Shown here: positions 23,479-37,134 of the stretch, one piece after another
How the letters are laid out: every line of letters starts with the position of its first letter
How positions within the stretch are numbered: the first letter of the stretch is position 1
Assembly (NCBI RefSeq): GCF_945859685.1
Contig: NC_079149.1
Coordinates: 121,493,575 to 121,557,574 of the forward strand
Origin: Eupeodes corollae
Lineage: Eukaryota; Arthropoda; Insecta; Diptera; Syrphidae
Direction of reading: 5' to 3'
Length of the DNA: 64,000 bases
Made by a program: the position numbers and the translations under genes
Notes under the pieces: generated by a model
What the model saw: only the letters and a program-made list of their open reading frames with translations
Told to the model about the DNA's origin: nothing
Database searches by the model: none

Positions 23479-25899
23479 TCTTTTAATAAAGCCTGATACT
23501 TAAAAAATGTATTTGTTCATACTTACAAAAATAATTCTTTGAAAAATTTCAAAGACAAAATCTTTGAGTTTCCAGATCGGAGTTATTCTTCAATGAAAAT
23601 GAAAGATTATTCTTAAAAATGATAACATATGTTTCTCCATGAAGAATTCACTTTTGAAGTAAAAAATCAAGAGACCTATGATTGAAAGCTTTGGTAAACA
23701 TAAGAAAATCGAATTATTTATTCTTTAAAGGTATTTTTTTTAACTTTTAATTATTTGCATTCTTTGTTTTGTACTGTTTGTCAAATTTAAAGTAATTTAC
23801 AGTCAGAAAAAAATATATAACCTCCAAAAAATAGTAAGCATGCAGTTTTATATGTTTTACACTTGAGTTTTCTACAAAAATGTGGACCGATTGCAAAATA
23901 TCAAATTTAGCAAAAAGGAAATGTTAAGTTTGTTTAATAATCAAAAAGAAATACAATTACGTTTTTGATCAAAAAATATTATTATTGAGACAGTATAAGA
24001 CCTTGTATGGACCAAATTTGATTAAAATCGGTTGATAAATTCTTGAGAAAACTTAAATACAAAATAACGATTCTATGGGAAGGGGACCCCCTGGAGAAAA
24101 ACAGAATTAAAACAAAAGTTGAGAACATAAAAATACCATTGCTTTGCTTCTGAGAAAATTCAAATTTTTTATTGGACTGATATTTTTAGTATACAAAAAT
24201 TAAAAAAAAATGCCCAGCTCGAATCGGGCAAAAACCCTAACCTTCAAATTTAAAGTTAATCTACATGAAGGTCCTCGATTTAAATTTTTTTAACGAGTGA
24301 GATACTTGCCATAAAGTTTCTATGTGTCGCCAGTAAGAAACAGAATACAGCTAAGCTTTAATTTTTGACTTTTCCGATTCGATTCTTTAAAGTCCTTAAA
24401 TAATTTGTACATTTTTATGGGTTAATGGAACTTTTGATTTTTTGGATCGCCTTTTATTTTGACCTCATTGAGTTATTATTTATCGAAATCGGGTAGAAAT
24501 CTTAAAAGCTATGAATTTCTTTCGTATTTTTTAAAAATATGTAAATTATATACACGATGCTTGCATAATATTTAATTTTACACATGGAAATTAAGCACTC
24601 AATAACTTGGTTTTGAGATTTTCTAGATATGTCAAATCGTTTCAAAAACACAATGTTTCTGGAAAACTATTAACATTAACCTTTAAGTCTAAGAGCTCCA
24701 CATACCTGAGTTTCTAACATCCTTAAGGTGAAATATTCTAAGGAAAAAATCATCTCGACAACACTTAACAATACTCTTTTAACTCACTCAATCAAAGTCT
24801 ATCGACAAAATATACAACACATAAGACTCATTCCTTGTTCACCATGGGAAATTCGAATATCTTCCTTTAAGATACTATACCTTTTCTCTGCCAGCACACA
24901 CCAACAAACTCATACAATATTTTCATTACTGGTGATAATCCTGCCTGGGAATTCTCACACTGCAGGTATACAACAAAAACAAAAAAATATACAACTCACT
25001 CCATATTCTTTCAAAAATATGCTCTCCTTTATTGCAAAAAAAAACACACGCAAAACTCATGTGTTTTCAGGGAAATTTTGTACCGTGGAACTAGATAGCA
25101 CATTTTTTTGGTGGGCGTTGTATTGATAAATAAAAAACCAAAAAAATAACTACCAATTGAAATAGAAACAACATTTACAAAATTAATAATTAAAATAATT
25201 TTCCACTTGCCTAACCCTGAAAATTGCAAACAAATATACCTTAATTGTGATAATGTGACCCCTTTCAATAAAATACGATACCCTCTTAATCATTCTCATC
25301 GCTCATATGAATGAATGAATCGTGGGAATAAATCTATTTGTAGCTCCAAGACTCTTGATGGTTGTACTTTCAGATACAAAAACATAATAAAGGTCGTGGT
25401 GAATTTTGTATATTGATGTTCAAGTACACACACATTCTGCTGGTGCGTAGAGAGGAAGTTCACATCACGACGACGACAACGAAGAACGACAACGACAAAG
25501 AGTACAACCCAATTGTGTCTGTTTACCTTCAACTCACAACACACAATATCGTGCGCACAAAAATTAACATCAAAAGAAATAAGAAGAAGGAAAAAAAAGA
25601 CTTCAAAAACAGGTTCACAAAAATGTCAATTAACCCTTTTTTGGTCCCGTTTTATGTATGACCAGGCGCACTAGTGAGAGTATTACCATAATAATTATCA
25701 TGCATTTTACTGGAAGACCAAAAATTCCTCAAGAAACGAGTTCTTCCTATTCTCCCCCACAAGACATCATCATAAAAAGCCCTAAAGACCAAAAAGGTAT
25801 TTCTATATGGTCTGTTTGGTGTTTCTGAGTATCAAGTGGTTTTTTGACTTTTTCTTCTACTACTTCTTCTTCATTTGGTTGAAGTTTCTTAAGACTTTG
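23479..25899. other. No recognisable gene
   Basis: A+T-rich. The 132-codon open frame at 24728-25126 (plus) has no family signature, amphipathic pattern or splice context that I recognise and is probably chance. 23990-24130 (CAAATTTGATTAAAATCGG, then GGGGACCCCCTGG) has the feel of untranslated transposon sequence, but I cannot name it. Confidence 0.4.
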
Positions 25900-26342
25900 A
25901 GACCCATATCAGCTTTTAACGGATACTGTGGTGCGCAGCGCACGTGTATTGTGTCTTTCTGCCTCCACGGTTAAGGGTCATCTCATTTTTCATCATCATC
26001 ACTTCTCATTTTACACTTCACCATATCAAAAAAATTATCACGGAAAATTTCTCTCAGTCTCTCAATCTCAATCTCAGTGTGCTCTCTCTATTCTCTTGCT
26101 CTCATTTTCTATCTCAAAACTATCAGCTCTAGAAAAAAAGGTAAAAATTTCCCTTCCCGAGAAGTGGAATCTGGAAGAAGACCGAGGGTATGATTTTATT
26201 CTCTAAAGGAGAATCAACTTCATCATCATCGGCTGAAAATTTTCGTGCCTGGTTCAAAATTTCCCACACACTAAAAATGTCTGTGTCACGGCAGAGCCAA
26301 GCATAATACGGGTTCTTGTGTGGGCTCTCTGGATTTCAACTC

Positions 26343-26348
26343 TCAGTT
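26343..26348 (+). promoter_or_regulatory. Possible initiator element (TCAGTT)
   Basis: Exact match to the Drosophila initiator consensus TCAGTY, in a locally G+C-richer segment (GTGCCG, CGTACGGGAC) unlike its surroundings. No TATA box lies at the right distance, and I did not find a clean downstream promoter element at +28, so this is weak. Confidence 0.2.
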
Positions 26349-27151
26349 GTGTTGTGCCGTTATATTAAACGTCTGTTCGTACGGGACTATATCGCGGTTG
26401 AAGTATTTTTACAAATCATAAATAAGAAAAATTATAAAACTCCCCCTTAGCAGAGTGTAAAAAGGACAATATCAAAAAATTCAAAAAAGGTCCTTATTTA
26501 CATAAAAAATAAAAAATATTTTATAATTCTATCTTTTATATGAATTTTGATTGTGTGTGATACATGTGTGCGTCCTTGCAAGGATATTTCCTATGATTTA
26601 CTCTGTGAAACCTAAAATAATAAAAATTTATGTGAATTGTCTTTAGTATATATCCTTGCAGTATATTTTTTTAGGTGTGAAAGTTTTTGTCAGAAAAATT
26701 TAAAAAATCCAATAAAAATAACAAAACTTTCAAAACTGTGTCATGAATAAGATTTTTTGTCTTAAAGTGAATTTGAAAAGAAATTAAGTTTCAATATTAA
26801 CTCTGTTGGATTATCATAAATAGTTGAATGAATGAAGAAGAAGAAAAAAAAGTCCTTAGAAGACCACACCCGCGCGGGTGCACACGTCGAAAATGTGAAA
26901 ATTTTCCCAGAGCCACCACCACACCAACGTCACACTTCTTCTTGTTCACCATTTTCGCCCAACCACCCCATCGCTCGTCAGCCACCAGAACCATCCTTCG
27001 TCAGCCACCCACCCATCTACCACCCATTTGCTCGAAAATACCCTCATCTGAACGAAAGAAATTTTTGGCAGGATATTCGACACACGATGTCGAAACAACC
27101 ACCCCCTGTTGTCCAACTGTTCCTTCAGAACCCATAATCAACCAGCCATCA

Positions 27152-27189
27152 GGCACAGGCACATGCACAGGCACAGGCACGGGCACTGG
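27152..27189 (+). repeat. GGCACA-type microsatellite
   Basis: Imperfect six-base repeat GGCACAGGCACATGCACAGG continuing to GGGCACTGG. It is followed about 60 bases later by (GATGTC)n at 27251-27270. Confidence 0.85.
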
Positions 27190-29126
27190 AACAGTCACAG
27201 CCCAACACAACCCACCCCAATCGTTTGACATTGAGTGTGCCTCGCTCTATGTCGATGTCGATGTCGATGTCGGTCGGTCGGGTGGACTCTTACTAGCACT
27301 GGCACTAACACCAGGGAGAGAGTATGGTGTGCGAAATTCACCACTGATTTCATTTCATTTCATCGAAAATAAATTTAACTTGAAACTCCCCTGAAAATGG
27401 TTCATCCGCAAAAAGGATATGTACGATACACGATATAAGCGAGGTTGGCCTTTTTTTGTTGTTGTGTTGAGTTGAGTTTAGTTGAGTTGAGTTGAATTAA
27501 GACTGAGAGTGGATCCAGTTTTTGGGGCCAAATTCACTTCCAATCGGAATCGGGTTGGGAAATTTTTCGTATTTTGTGTCCTTATTATAGAAAGAGGATA
27601 TTTTTCTGTGATACGGGGCTGTTGGTATGTTGGCTGAGATGGCGAACACAATTTTCTGCCTGTGATCTGCTGGATTTAAACGAATATACATTTCAAGGAA
27701 CACACAACACACCAAAAATTCACATCAGTCCTACAAATATATTGAAGTTCTACAGAAACTTTTTTATATTTTTATTTTTGACTTTTTTGTTGTTCATCAT
27801 TCTACATTATCCTTGTTGAGGATACAATATAGAATAGTAATAACAGTAGCAGCGCAGTGTGGTGAATTTTGCTCTATTATAATTCCTGTGCTGTGTGTTC
27901 CTGTTTCCGTTCCTGTGTGTCCTGAATATATTTTTCTGTACACTTTTTTTGTGTGTATAAATTTCGTGTGTTGTTAATTATTGATATTTTTCCTTCCTTT
28001 TACAACAAATTCGTATCAAATTATAAAACACAATAAAATCGCATTCTTTGACATCCTTTCGATGGTGGAAAATTCATTCATTTATTTTCTCCCAAGGACT
28101 GCTTTCAAAACATCAGAAAATCATTATTTTTTTGCTTCGAAATAAAATTGAAGTGAAAACGTGTTATTTTTCCTTGGCAAATGTCAAAAAATTGCCTGGG
28201 TGTGTTGTGTCAAAGAGTGTGATGTGAGTGTACCAGTTCGCAGCGGCGACGACTACGACGACGGTGTGTGTGTTTGTGTGTGCTTTAAGGATTTTTCACA
28301 TCTTTGCAGCTATGTAACAATAAACCATCCTATGTTATTTTTCTTTCAGAGTTTTTCAACTTAAAATTTGCTATATTATATCGTCGATATTTTATTCTCT
28401 CTCTGTAGTATAAAAACGAATAGAATCCTTGAACTTTGACCTATTCGTGAAATTTTTAGAGTGTTGTATAGGATAAACACCACAAAAACAAAATCCAAAA
28501 ATAAAAAAGAAATATATCCTTTTTTTAATGTGATTGAAAATATACATACTTCTAGCCTCTACACAGTTAAGTGCTTCCTCTTGATGAAAAATATCGAAAC
28601 AAAAATCAATTTATTCCATCAAAGCTTCTTCGTATGTACGTATAAAGTAACGAAAACGACCTAAAACGTGAGTGAAAGTTGAATAGAAAAATTGTATAAA
28701 AAGGAAGTAAGAAAAAAGAAAATCCTCCATTTTTCTTCGCAACAAAATACAACAAAATATTTTATTTTTAACATATACATGTAATTTAAAAAAGAGAGTG
28801 TTTTATTATTTTTCGAGAATCGAGAGTGTGTTTCCTGTTTTGTTTGAATTTTATTGTTCGGAAATAAAATATATAAATATAAAAATAAAACACACGCCCT
28901 ACACCTACAACTTTTTTGAGCAAAAGAGTCCTTCTCCCCATCAGCAGCATCATCACATCGCATCGCCCCAAATTCATCTTTGGTTAGATTACAACAATAA
29001 AACAAAAAGTAAAAACAACAATATTCAACTTTATACCCTGTGCAACATCAGGAACGAATTTTTTTAACCGACAATCCAACAACAAAGCTGATTTTCTATA
29101 AGAGTGGATATGAATATGAAACAAAG

Positions 29127-32100
29127 GTAGGATTACAAATATTTTTTGTTGTTGTTTGTTTTTTTAAACATTGTATTGTACTTACGTATTGTTGCAACAA
29201 TATTCTATCTTTTGTTATATTATTTATTCTTTTTGTTTTTGTTTGTTTAACTTGTTTTTGGTTAGTTTTATAAAAGAGCAGGACAATACAAAAGGATATA
29301 CAGAACAATGTGTGCAGCAATTGTAATTGTTTTGTCTGTGTATTTAGGTTTTAATTGCAACGATGACAGCTATAACATACTATAAGTGAAATTATTATGA
29401 TGTGTGGAATTTTTAATTAAGAAGGATTTCTTTTATGTTAAAGTTTTTTAGTTGTAAGTTATGAAAGGATTTGTTATACATTTTTAATTACATTTTTTTC
29501 TTAAAGATAATACGAATAAAGTAATATCAATTGTTTTGGAAAACTTTATAATTTTATATCTGAAAAATCACACATTCTTAAGCATAGTGAGGCAGTCCTT
29601 CTTTTGCATACAGTAGAGTTTTTTTTGGCTAAGCTTGAAGATCTTATAAACTATACCAATAAATCAACTAAATGAAGTTAAATGAGTATAAAATTCTATT
29701 AAATTTTGTCAGTAAAGCAAAAGTACTATGTTTTTATCTCTGTAATTTTGAACTGTCAAAAATATGGTAAAACAGTTGAAAATCTCAAAATATCTTTAAG
29801 ACTTAGAAAAATAATTTAAAGTTGATTATTTAACTTTTTGACCAAAACTATTTTTTAAATATTCTAAAGTTCTTAAACGTAAGAGACAAAAATCAATACA
29901 CTAAATCCTTAACTCATCATTACTTTCAAATGGCCTAAGCTTCCAAATATTGGATTGAATTGGTCTCATTCATTTTTGAATTAATATATAATTTGAAATG
30001 ATTTTACTAGTAGATATCATCGATTTACAAAAAAACTAGCCAAAAACTGATTTCTGTAGTTTCTTAATTTAAGGTCGATATTTTAATTTAGGATTTTCTT
30101 AGACAACATCAAAATTTGAATATTATTAACAATACATAAATCTTGTTTTTGGCTTACACAATTTTGATTTCTTGTTAAGAGTCTCTACAATCTATTTTGT
30201 ATTGATTCTTTCCAAACATACTTTTTCGTCTGCCTAGCAGAACTCGAAAAAAGTTAAGAAATATATAATATAATATAATCATAACGTAACATTAAGACTT
30301 GTTTTTCTTGTCGAATTATTTCTAATTATTAATCTGATATTAAAATATATTATGAAATAATTTTGTTCATGTTATTAAAAACTCGTATATTTTTCAAAAA
30401 CAAGGGTAGTGATTGATATTTGTTTGCAAATTCATTTGAAATTCTTCAACAAAATTATCAAAGATCATTAGACAAAATTTCTATTCATCGTACGACATAC
30501 TCGTATGTAAAATATAACCAATAGACTTAGGTTATAGGTTATAGTGCCTATCCAAGATTTAAATCAATGGACTTACTCCGGACAACTTTTCTTTTTTTTC
30601 AACCTTTTAACTTTATACATTATTTCATTTGGAATTAAGATCTTTACTCATTTGAAAACTTTTCTATCAAATTCTGATCAAATGTTTGATACGCTACTCA
30701 AATTATTCTAATTCACCAAGCTTTTTACAATTTTAATAACCTCAAGTTAAAAACATAGGGTTTCAGAAGTTTTAGTCAAGTTTATGACATTTTGGCGATC
30801 GAAAGAGTTTTAAATAATTTGATGGGGAAAACATTTTTGATTTCGAATAAAGTGAAAACAAACAGATCTTTCTAACAGTTTCACATATATAGAAAGTTTG
30901 AGAAGTAGGATGGAATTTTGTTTTTCATCTTTAAAATATTGAAGAATTCATATAAAGAATGCCTAAATGTATTCAAAAAACGATGTAATTCATTTTTAAA
31001 GAATTTACATTTGAAGTTAAACAAATTATCAAAAGCATTTTCGAAGGTATCTAAAGCTATATACAATGTATTTATACTAAATTTTTAAAATGTTTATACC
31101 TTTTTATACATATTCCTTATTTACATTTGACTTCGATTACGTTTTATCAAAAATACTTACATCAGACAATTTTTTTAAGCTGATTTTACCACTAATAATT
31201 ATTTTTGTAGAAGTTACGCACCCCAACATTTTCAAAAGAGAAGAGATTTTTTATACTAAAACTTATTAAACTCTGTTTAGCTTGAATTTTCGAAACTACT
31301 TATATCCGTGATATTTAAAAGACCAATCTATTTTCTAAAGTTTAGTGAACTACTAAAACTGCAATTTATTTCAAACCTTTCCAGATTCTTTAAGTGATAA
31401 TTTGGATTATTGCAAAAATTCATTTCGTAGCATCTTTTACAAATTTTGATTTGTTTCTTAAATTTTTAACTTTCTTAGAAATCCTTTATATTCGCTTGGA
31501 AAAGAAATTGTTAAGTTTAAAGTATTCTTTATACGTTTTTATTTAGAATAATGAGAAAAATAATTTAGTCAATAATAATTTGATTAAATAAAATACTATT
31601 TAAAAAATTGAATTATTCTAAAACTTAATTGAATTTTTGTCAGCTATGCACTTTATTAAGTTTGAATTTACCAAAACGTGGGGTGAAACAGTTTTTCAGT
31701 AAAAAAAACTCTTAAAAACTTACAAATAGAGAAAAATTACAAAATACTCTGAAATCACAATATACAAAGCTAATGTACTATTAAGATCAATTTAAATTGA
31801 GTTTTTTTAACAAATCGATTCATCTATTGCAGTTTTACCTTTTAATATGTCGATATATTGACTTTTTCGATATTTTGATTCCAAAATAATTTTACATGTT
31901 GTGGTTTTTTGGTACTTATGATAAATTAGAATTTTGTAATGTAACTCTTTTTCGGAAACAAGAAGGAACAATCGATAATCATGTAAATGAATTTACAGAT
32001 TCATATATTTTTTTAAAATTATTTTCTGATATAGAATACAATTGCATTAGGTTTTTTTGTAATTAAATATAAAATACAATAAATTTCAATATGAGATAAG

Positions 32101-35100
32101 AAATACTGTCTCTCTTCTCTGTTATAGTTAGTAGGCGACGAAATGTAGAAAACATAAATCAGTAGATTATTTCCGAACTTTAACCATTATTTCATTATTT
32201 ATAGAAATGATAACAAAATAAAAATTGTGCACTGACTTTCATTTTAGTAAAAATCATATAAAACCTTGAGTTAGAAGTATTTAAAACCTTATCTATGAAG
32301 AGAATTTCTGAATAAATGTTTTTACTTGAATAACAAAATATGTATACCTACAAGCATTCAAATCAAAACATTGAAGATTTACAATTCTTAAGGTTTTTTT
32401 TGAGTACTTAATTGTCAAACAAAATTAAGATATTACATAAACCATGTTGGTGAGAACTTCTTACTTCTCTTAATAGTATCTCAAAAAATACTATACCAAT
32501 AAGCATTAAGTATCTTAGTACCATTTACCTGAAATCATTCTGCAATCACATTATTTTCATAAACAATTCTTTTAAATAAAATCATAAATAATATAAAAAA
32601 ACAGGGTATAAAATATAAAAAAGGTCTCCATAGCCTTCAAAATTAACAAAAGATGAAGTCACCTTATTGCGCTACTTCATCAAATATAAAAATTAACTTA
32701 ATTCACTTTGATCATTTCAGCAGATATAAGTTAACATAGGTGTAAGTATGTACCTGCGTGCAGGCCTACACCTTTTCTTATGGTCATAATGATGTGTTGA
32801 AAAATACAAAACATTTTGCTGTAATTGTAAGCATTTCTTTCATTAAAATTAAAGTAGATGGATATAGGTTAGGAGTTTGAGAAATACCCAAAACCAAAAA
32901 GAAGCAATAAACATTAAAATTAGAAACCGAAAAAAAAGGTAAACGTAGAGATGTTATGCAGTTTTCTGTATGCCTACCTAGAAAACATTTACATCTTCCT
33001 AATATGACTTTATAAATCTCTGCTCAAATTAGATTTGGTTCGACTTTGGATTCAAATTCAACTTCGACTTCAATTTCAAATCCAAAATCGGTCACACCCC
33101 AAATTCTTCTTTTCTTGTCATGCGTTTGTCTGAGCCTCTATATGGAAACTATACCTACCTTCCTAACTACCTTTGACTCTGGTAACTACGATTTGTTTTA
33201 TTTATTTTTTCGTTTTGATTTTTTGTTTTTGTTCATAACAAATGCACATAGGCCCACTCCAAGGGCCAACTTCACATCGACATCATCTATCTACCTGTCT
33301 ACCTGTGCCGTATCTATCTATTCTATGCCCAGGTTACCCAGAGATAGTTTTTCTTTTCATCTTGTGTATATTTTTTTTTGTGTGATGTTTTGTTTTTCAT
33401 CTCTCTTCAATTTGGACCCGAAATTCACAGAAAGATAGGTAGGTAGCCCTGCGGTGAGGCTAGGTGTCTGTCTGTCCAGCTCCAAATCTGAGTGCGACTC
33501 CGATCCAATCTACAACATGTCATAAATATTGTTAGAGAGCGAGGCGAGCTGTGCCCTAATGTGTCTCAATGCCCTGTGCCCTGGCTCTAACTCAGTGCTG
33601 TTGCGCTCAGCTCTGAAAGTAAAACTTGTTTAACTGGCCTTCTATAAAAATGACTTTTCAAACTAAATGTGTGTTTGTTTTGTTGTTGTTCTTCTTCTTT
33701 CTTGTCTATTTTAATAGAGACAGACCCGAATATATAAAAAAAGTTTTTCAAAGAGCAATTTTTTTTAAATTTAAATGAACTAAACTCTTTTGAAATCTGT
33801 TTACCATTAACCTTTTACTTCTTTTTCTGTTTTGTCTAAAATATACCAACAGAGATATTTTATATGAATACAGATGTTTGGCTATTATAAAACTTTTAAG
33901 AGTCATCAAAAAAGTTTTTGAACGATGACGATGGATGGTTTTTGGGAAAGATAGGTTTGGGGTTGGTATTTGGGTTAGAAAAAATGGCAACACAAAAAAA
34001 GGTTGTCAATCAAACCAAAAGCAGCGTAGTCTCCATCATCTAAACATCATCCCAACAATGAAAGTAAAAAAAAAGGAGAAAGAAGAAGAAGAGAGGTGTC
34101 ATGAACACACAATTCACTCCCCCAACCCCCCTAACCTCAGCACCTTTCCTTTCAAAACCAAAATTGGATATAGATACCAGGGTGGCGCTTTCAAAAAAAG
34201 AATAAATGGCAAAAATAAAAATCGAAAGGATAAAATGATGAAAAATGTCAGGTGTTTGGGGGGAGAGGGTTACAGGGAATGGGATTTATGTCCCTGTTTT
34301 GTTGTTGTCCGTTCAACCTGTTTCTATATATGTACATATGTGTGGATATTTTTGTCTGTGTATTATGTTGTTATCCTTTCGTCGCTTTGCTTTTTTCGCA
34401 ATCAATCAACGGATGATTGTGTATAACTCTCTCTGGAATGGTGCCCTGATGCTCTCTGGACTCTAAAGGTCCTTTTGGCCGTCGTCATCATCTCGTCGGT
34501 TGGTTGTCCGTTTGCGAAGCGAAATCCCTTTGGGCAATTTGCCAATGGGTATAAGAGGTCCTTTATTTTCTTTTATGCTACACACATATATATACATATA
34601 TTCACCCTCTGCTCCTCGTCCTTTCCTTATTTTTTATTATTATTATTTGTTGCAAGATATATATATTTATTTACCTGACTGATTTATGATTCTGTTTTCT
34701 TTTTTTTTTGTTTAATGTTTCTTATTTGTTGTTGTTGTTGTTGCTGTTTGTTTGATGTTCTATGGTTTATAATAAAGAAATATTTATACACTTTGTACAT
34801 TTTGTATTCTGAAGTTCATAAAATTTATATAACAGAACATAAGCAGTAGCATAACATAACGCACAAACAAAAAATACTATAAGCTTATTTTTTATTAATG
34901 TTAACAGAGTGCGATTTATCTTAAAGTTTATTTTGTTTGTTTTTTTTTTTATTTATTTATTTGTAAAAAAGGTCATAATTTTTATTTTTATATTTTGGGG
35001 CATCTCTTTCGACTCTATGAGTGAGTGAGTTTAATGGGGCTTTTGCTTTATGTTGTGTAAAAGGAATTTGTCCGTACATACGTGTGTAAGGATTACATAA

Positions 35101-36489
35101 CTGACTACCTTTGGGATGTATTACATTTTTATAAGCAATTTAAGTTTTTTTAAAAGGTTTTCAATGTACCTGAGTGCGTATGAGATGTCAAAATATATTG
35201 TGATGTATAAGGGTTTCATAAATATTGGATGATTTTTCTGGATGAAGTATTTATCATCAGTTATAATATGAATGTCTGCTTTTTATGATTTTCTGTAAAG
35301 AAAAAATCGATGGCAGGTACAAAGATCGTCCTTTAAAAGCAAAAAGAAAACCTCTTAATGGGTCTCAAAAATCACATTGATAATTTTTCTGTCTGAAAAT
35401 CGTATTTCATCAAAATTTGTAAGATTAATAACTTTAACTTCTCGATATACAACAGATGAGGACTAAGAAAATTAAATGATTATTCAAATTTCTAATAAAA
35501 TGATGCCAGTGTCTATTGAAAAATCAAAGATCCAACATTCAAAAACTAATTTAAAGAAAAAAGCTACCGTGTAGTCTGTACATACAAACGTAAATTAATG
35601 TTCGAAAATACAAGCGATTTTAAAGATCCAGAATCAGTTTGCGTTTAAAAAAAAAGTAGCAATTTGTTTCGATTTTGTTACATTTTAAAGCCATTTTGGT
35701 AAGTTACTCAGTTAGACCATTTTTCTAATTTGAAACTTCTTTCTTCTTAAAATTGAATTAAAGCTGATCTACAGAATGTCTGCTTTAAATTGAAGTAACT
35801 TACTTAATAGGCACATAATTCATTATTCATATTAGCTTCAAACTAAAAAATTTGGTCCTCGGATTAAGATTTGTTTGTTTTGTTTCCTTGCACGAACTAT
35901 AGTATTCAATTTTTTTTACAAAAAAGTTTAATATTTTACCAATAAATTATAAAAATTTTTATCAAGCTAATAAATAACATAATTTTTAAAAATTGTTTAG
36001 CAGTGAGACAATGTTTAAAATGTTGTGCAAACAGCTTTTACAAAAATATTTAAAATAATCAAATTGAAAAAGCACGTAAACGTCCAAGTGTTCAATAATT
36101 TTTTTTCACGTATGATGTTTTTGCAGAACCTTACATCTTTGACCGTCATATTTTTGAAAGAGACAAACTTATTAATTACAGAATTTCTTAAAATATTTTG
36201 GTTCGTTTTTGGATTTTCAAATATTTCAAAAAATGTGTCCTTGTATATTGACATAATTACCTACTTAAGTTATTTTGTTGAGAACTTTGAATTATTTACC
36301 TTTAGAACTACATCGAAATTCTTTTCACCGTCAGAATATGTATGCCTAAAAAGATAAGATGTAAGGTTTAACACCCAGCTTTTGTCAGTAGGTACATCAA
36401 CAAATCTGTATTCCGGATTATAGGCTGTAATACAGCTTATTTCAGAACTGATTTCATTGAAAATAAGCCCAGGTTATTAATAAAAAACT
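29127..36489. other. Long gene-poor stretch
   Basis: 29400-32600 is A+T-rich with no recognisable motif. 32700-34800 is more ordered and includes open frames at 33046-33438 and 33935-34426 (plus). Their translations are Ser/Thr/Phe/Lys low-complexity and match no family I know. Simple repeats include TTGTTGTTGTTGTTGTTGCTG at about 34726-34746. No tRNA or other RNA gene was seen. Confidence 0.45.
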
Positions 36490-36490
36490 C

Positions 36491-37134
36491 ATAGTAGTCT
36501 AATTATGAATAATTATTCTTAAAACAAGTATCATAAAACAATAAATGTATTATGGTTAAATTTCAAGGAATAAATAAGTTAAAGTTAAACACATTTTTGG
36601 AGACTTTTACAAAAATATTAAGATTAACCATAGTCATCTAAAATTTATCAAAATATTTTTAACTTTGCTGACTTTTTCTTTTCAAAACCGTTGAAATACA
36701 TTTTAAAACCGAAAAAAGACAAAGATTTTAAAATACAAACATTCATTTTGAATATCACATTTTTTGGAAAGTTGTCACGTATGAAGCAGTCATTTTTTGA
36801 CATTTTAAAGTAGTCTGACATAGTAGTCTAATTATGAACAATTATTCTTAAAACAAGTATCATAAAACAATAAATGTATTATGGTTAAATTTCAAGGAAT
36901 AAATAAGTTAAAGTTAAACACATTTTTGGAGACTTTTACAAAAATATTAAGATTAACCATAGTCATCTAAATTTTATCAAAATATTTTTAACTTTGCTGA
37001 CTTTTTCTTTTCAAAACCGTTGAAATACATTTTAAAACCGAAAACAGACAAAGATTTTAAAATGCAAACATTCATTTTGAATATCACATTTTTTGGAAAG
37101 TTGTCACGTATGAAGCAGTCATTTTTTGACATTT
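36491..37134 (+). repeat. Recent tandem duplication, unit 329 bp
   Basis: ATAGTAGTCTAATTATGAA starts at 36491 and again at 36820, and the two copies run in parallel to about 37134 (GACATTT). By eye they differ at only a handful of positions (GAATAA/GAACAA, AAAATTT/AAATTTT, AAAAAAGAC/AAAACAGAC, AATACAA/AATGCAA). The junction ATTTTAAAGTAGTCTGA|CATAGTAGTCTA contains a repeated TAGTCT, a plausible microhomology or slippage point. No coding content. Confidence 0.95.

Larger units (their letters stand above)
25900..29126 (+). other. Candidate promoter and non-coding 5' exon region (hypothesis)
   Basis: This block differs from its neighbours: less A/T-extreme, with CT-rich tracts, several runs of host-like simple repeats and long frames open in two registers. 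It contains a perfect fly initiator hexamer TCAGTT at 26343-26348. Two good 5' splice sites follow, AAAAC|GTGAGT (28668) and AAAG|GTAGGA (29127). The frame at 26828-27394 could encode 188 residues, but it is Pro/Thr/Gly-rich from GGCACA and GATGTC repeats, and the alternative frame at 26832-27137 is equally open, so I do not call it protein-coding. If transcribed, this would suit a long 5' untranslated exon joined to the exon at 62433. Nothing in the window proves that. Confidence 0.25.

Noticed and set aside
26828..27394. 188-codon open frame, the longest in the window
   Set aside because: It is low-complexity (Pro/Thr, GGCACA and GATGTC repeats), overlaps a 101-codon frame in another register and a 76-codon antisense frame, and has no domain. 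Repeat-driven openness explains it better than coding.
33935..34426. 163-codon open frame on the plus strand
   Set aside because: Lys/Arg-rich start from A-rich tracts then hydrophobic T-rich end; no recognisable fold or family.
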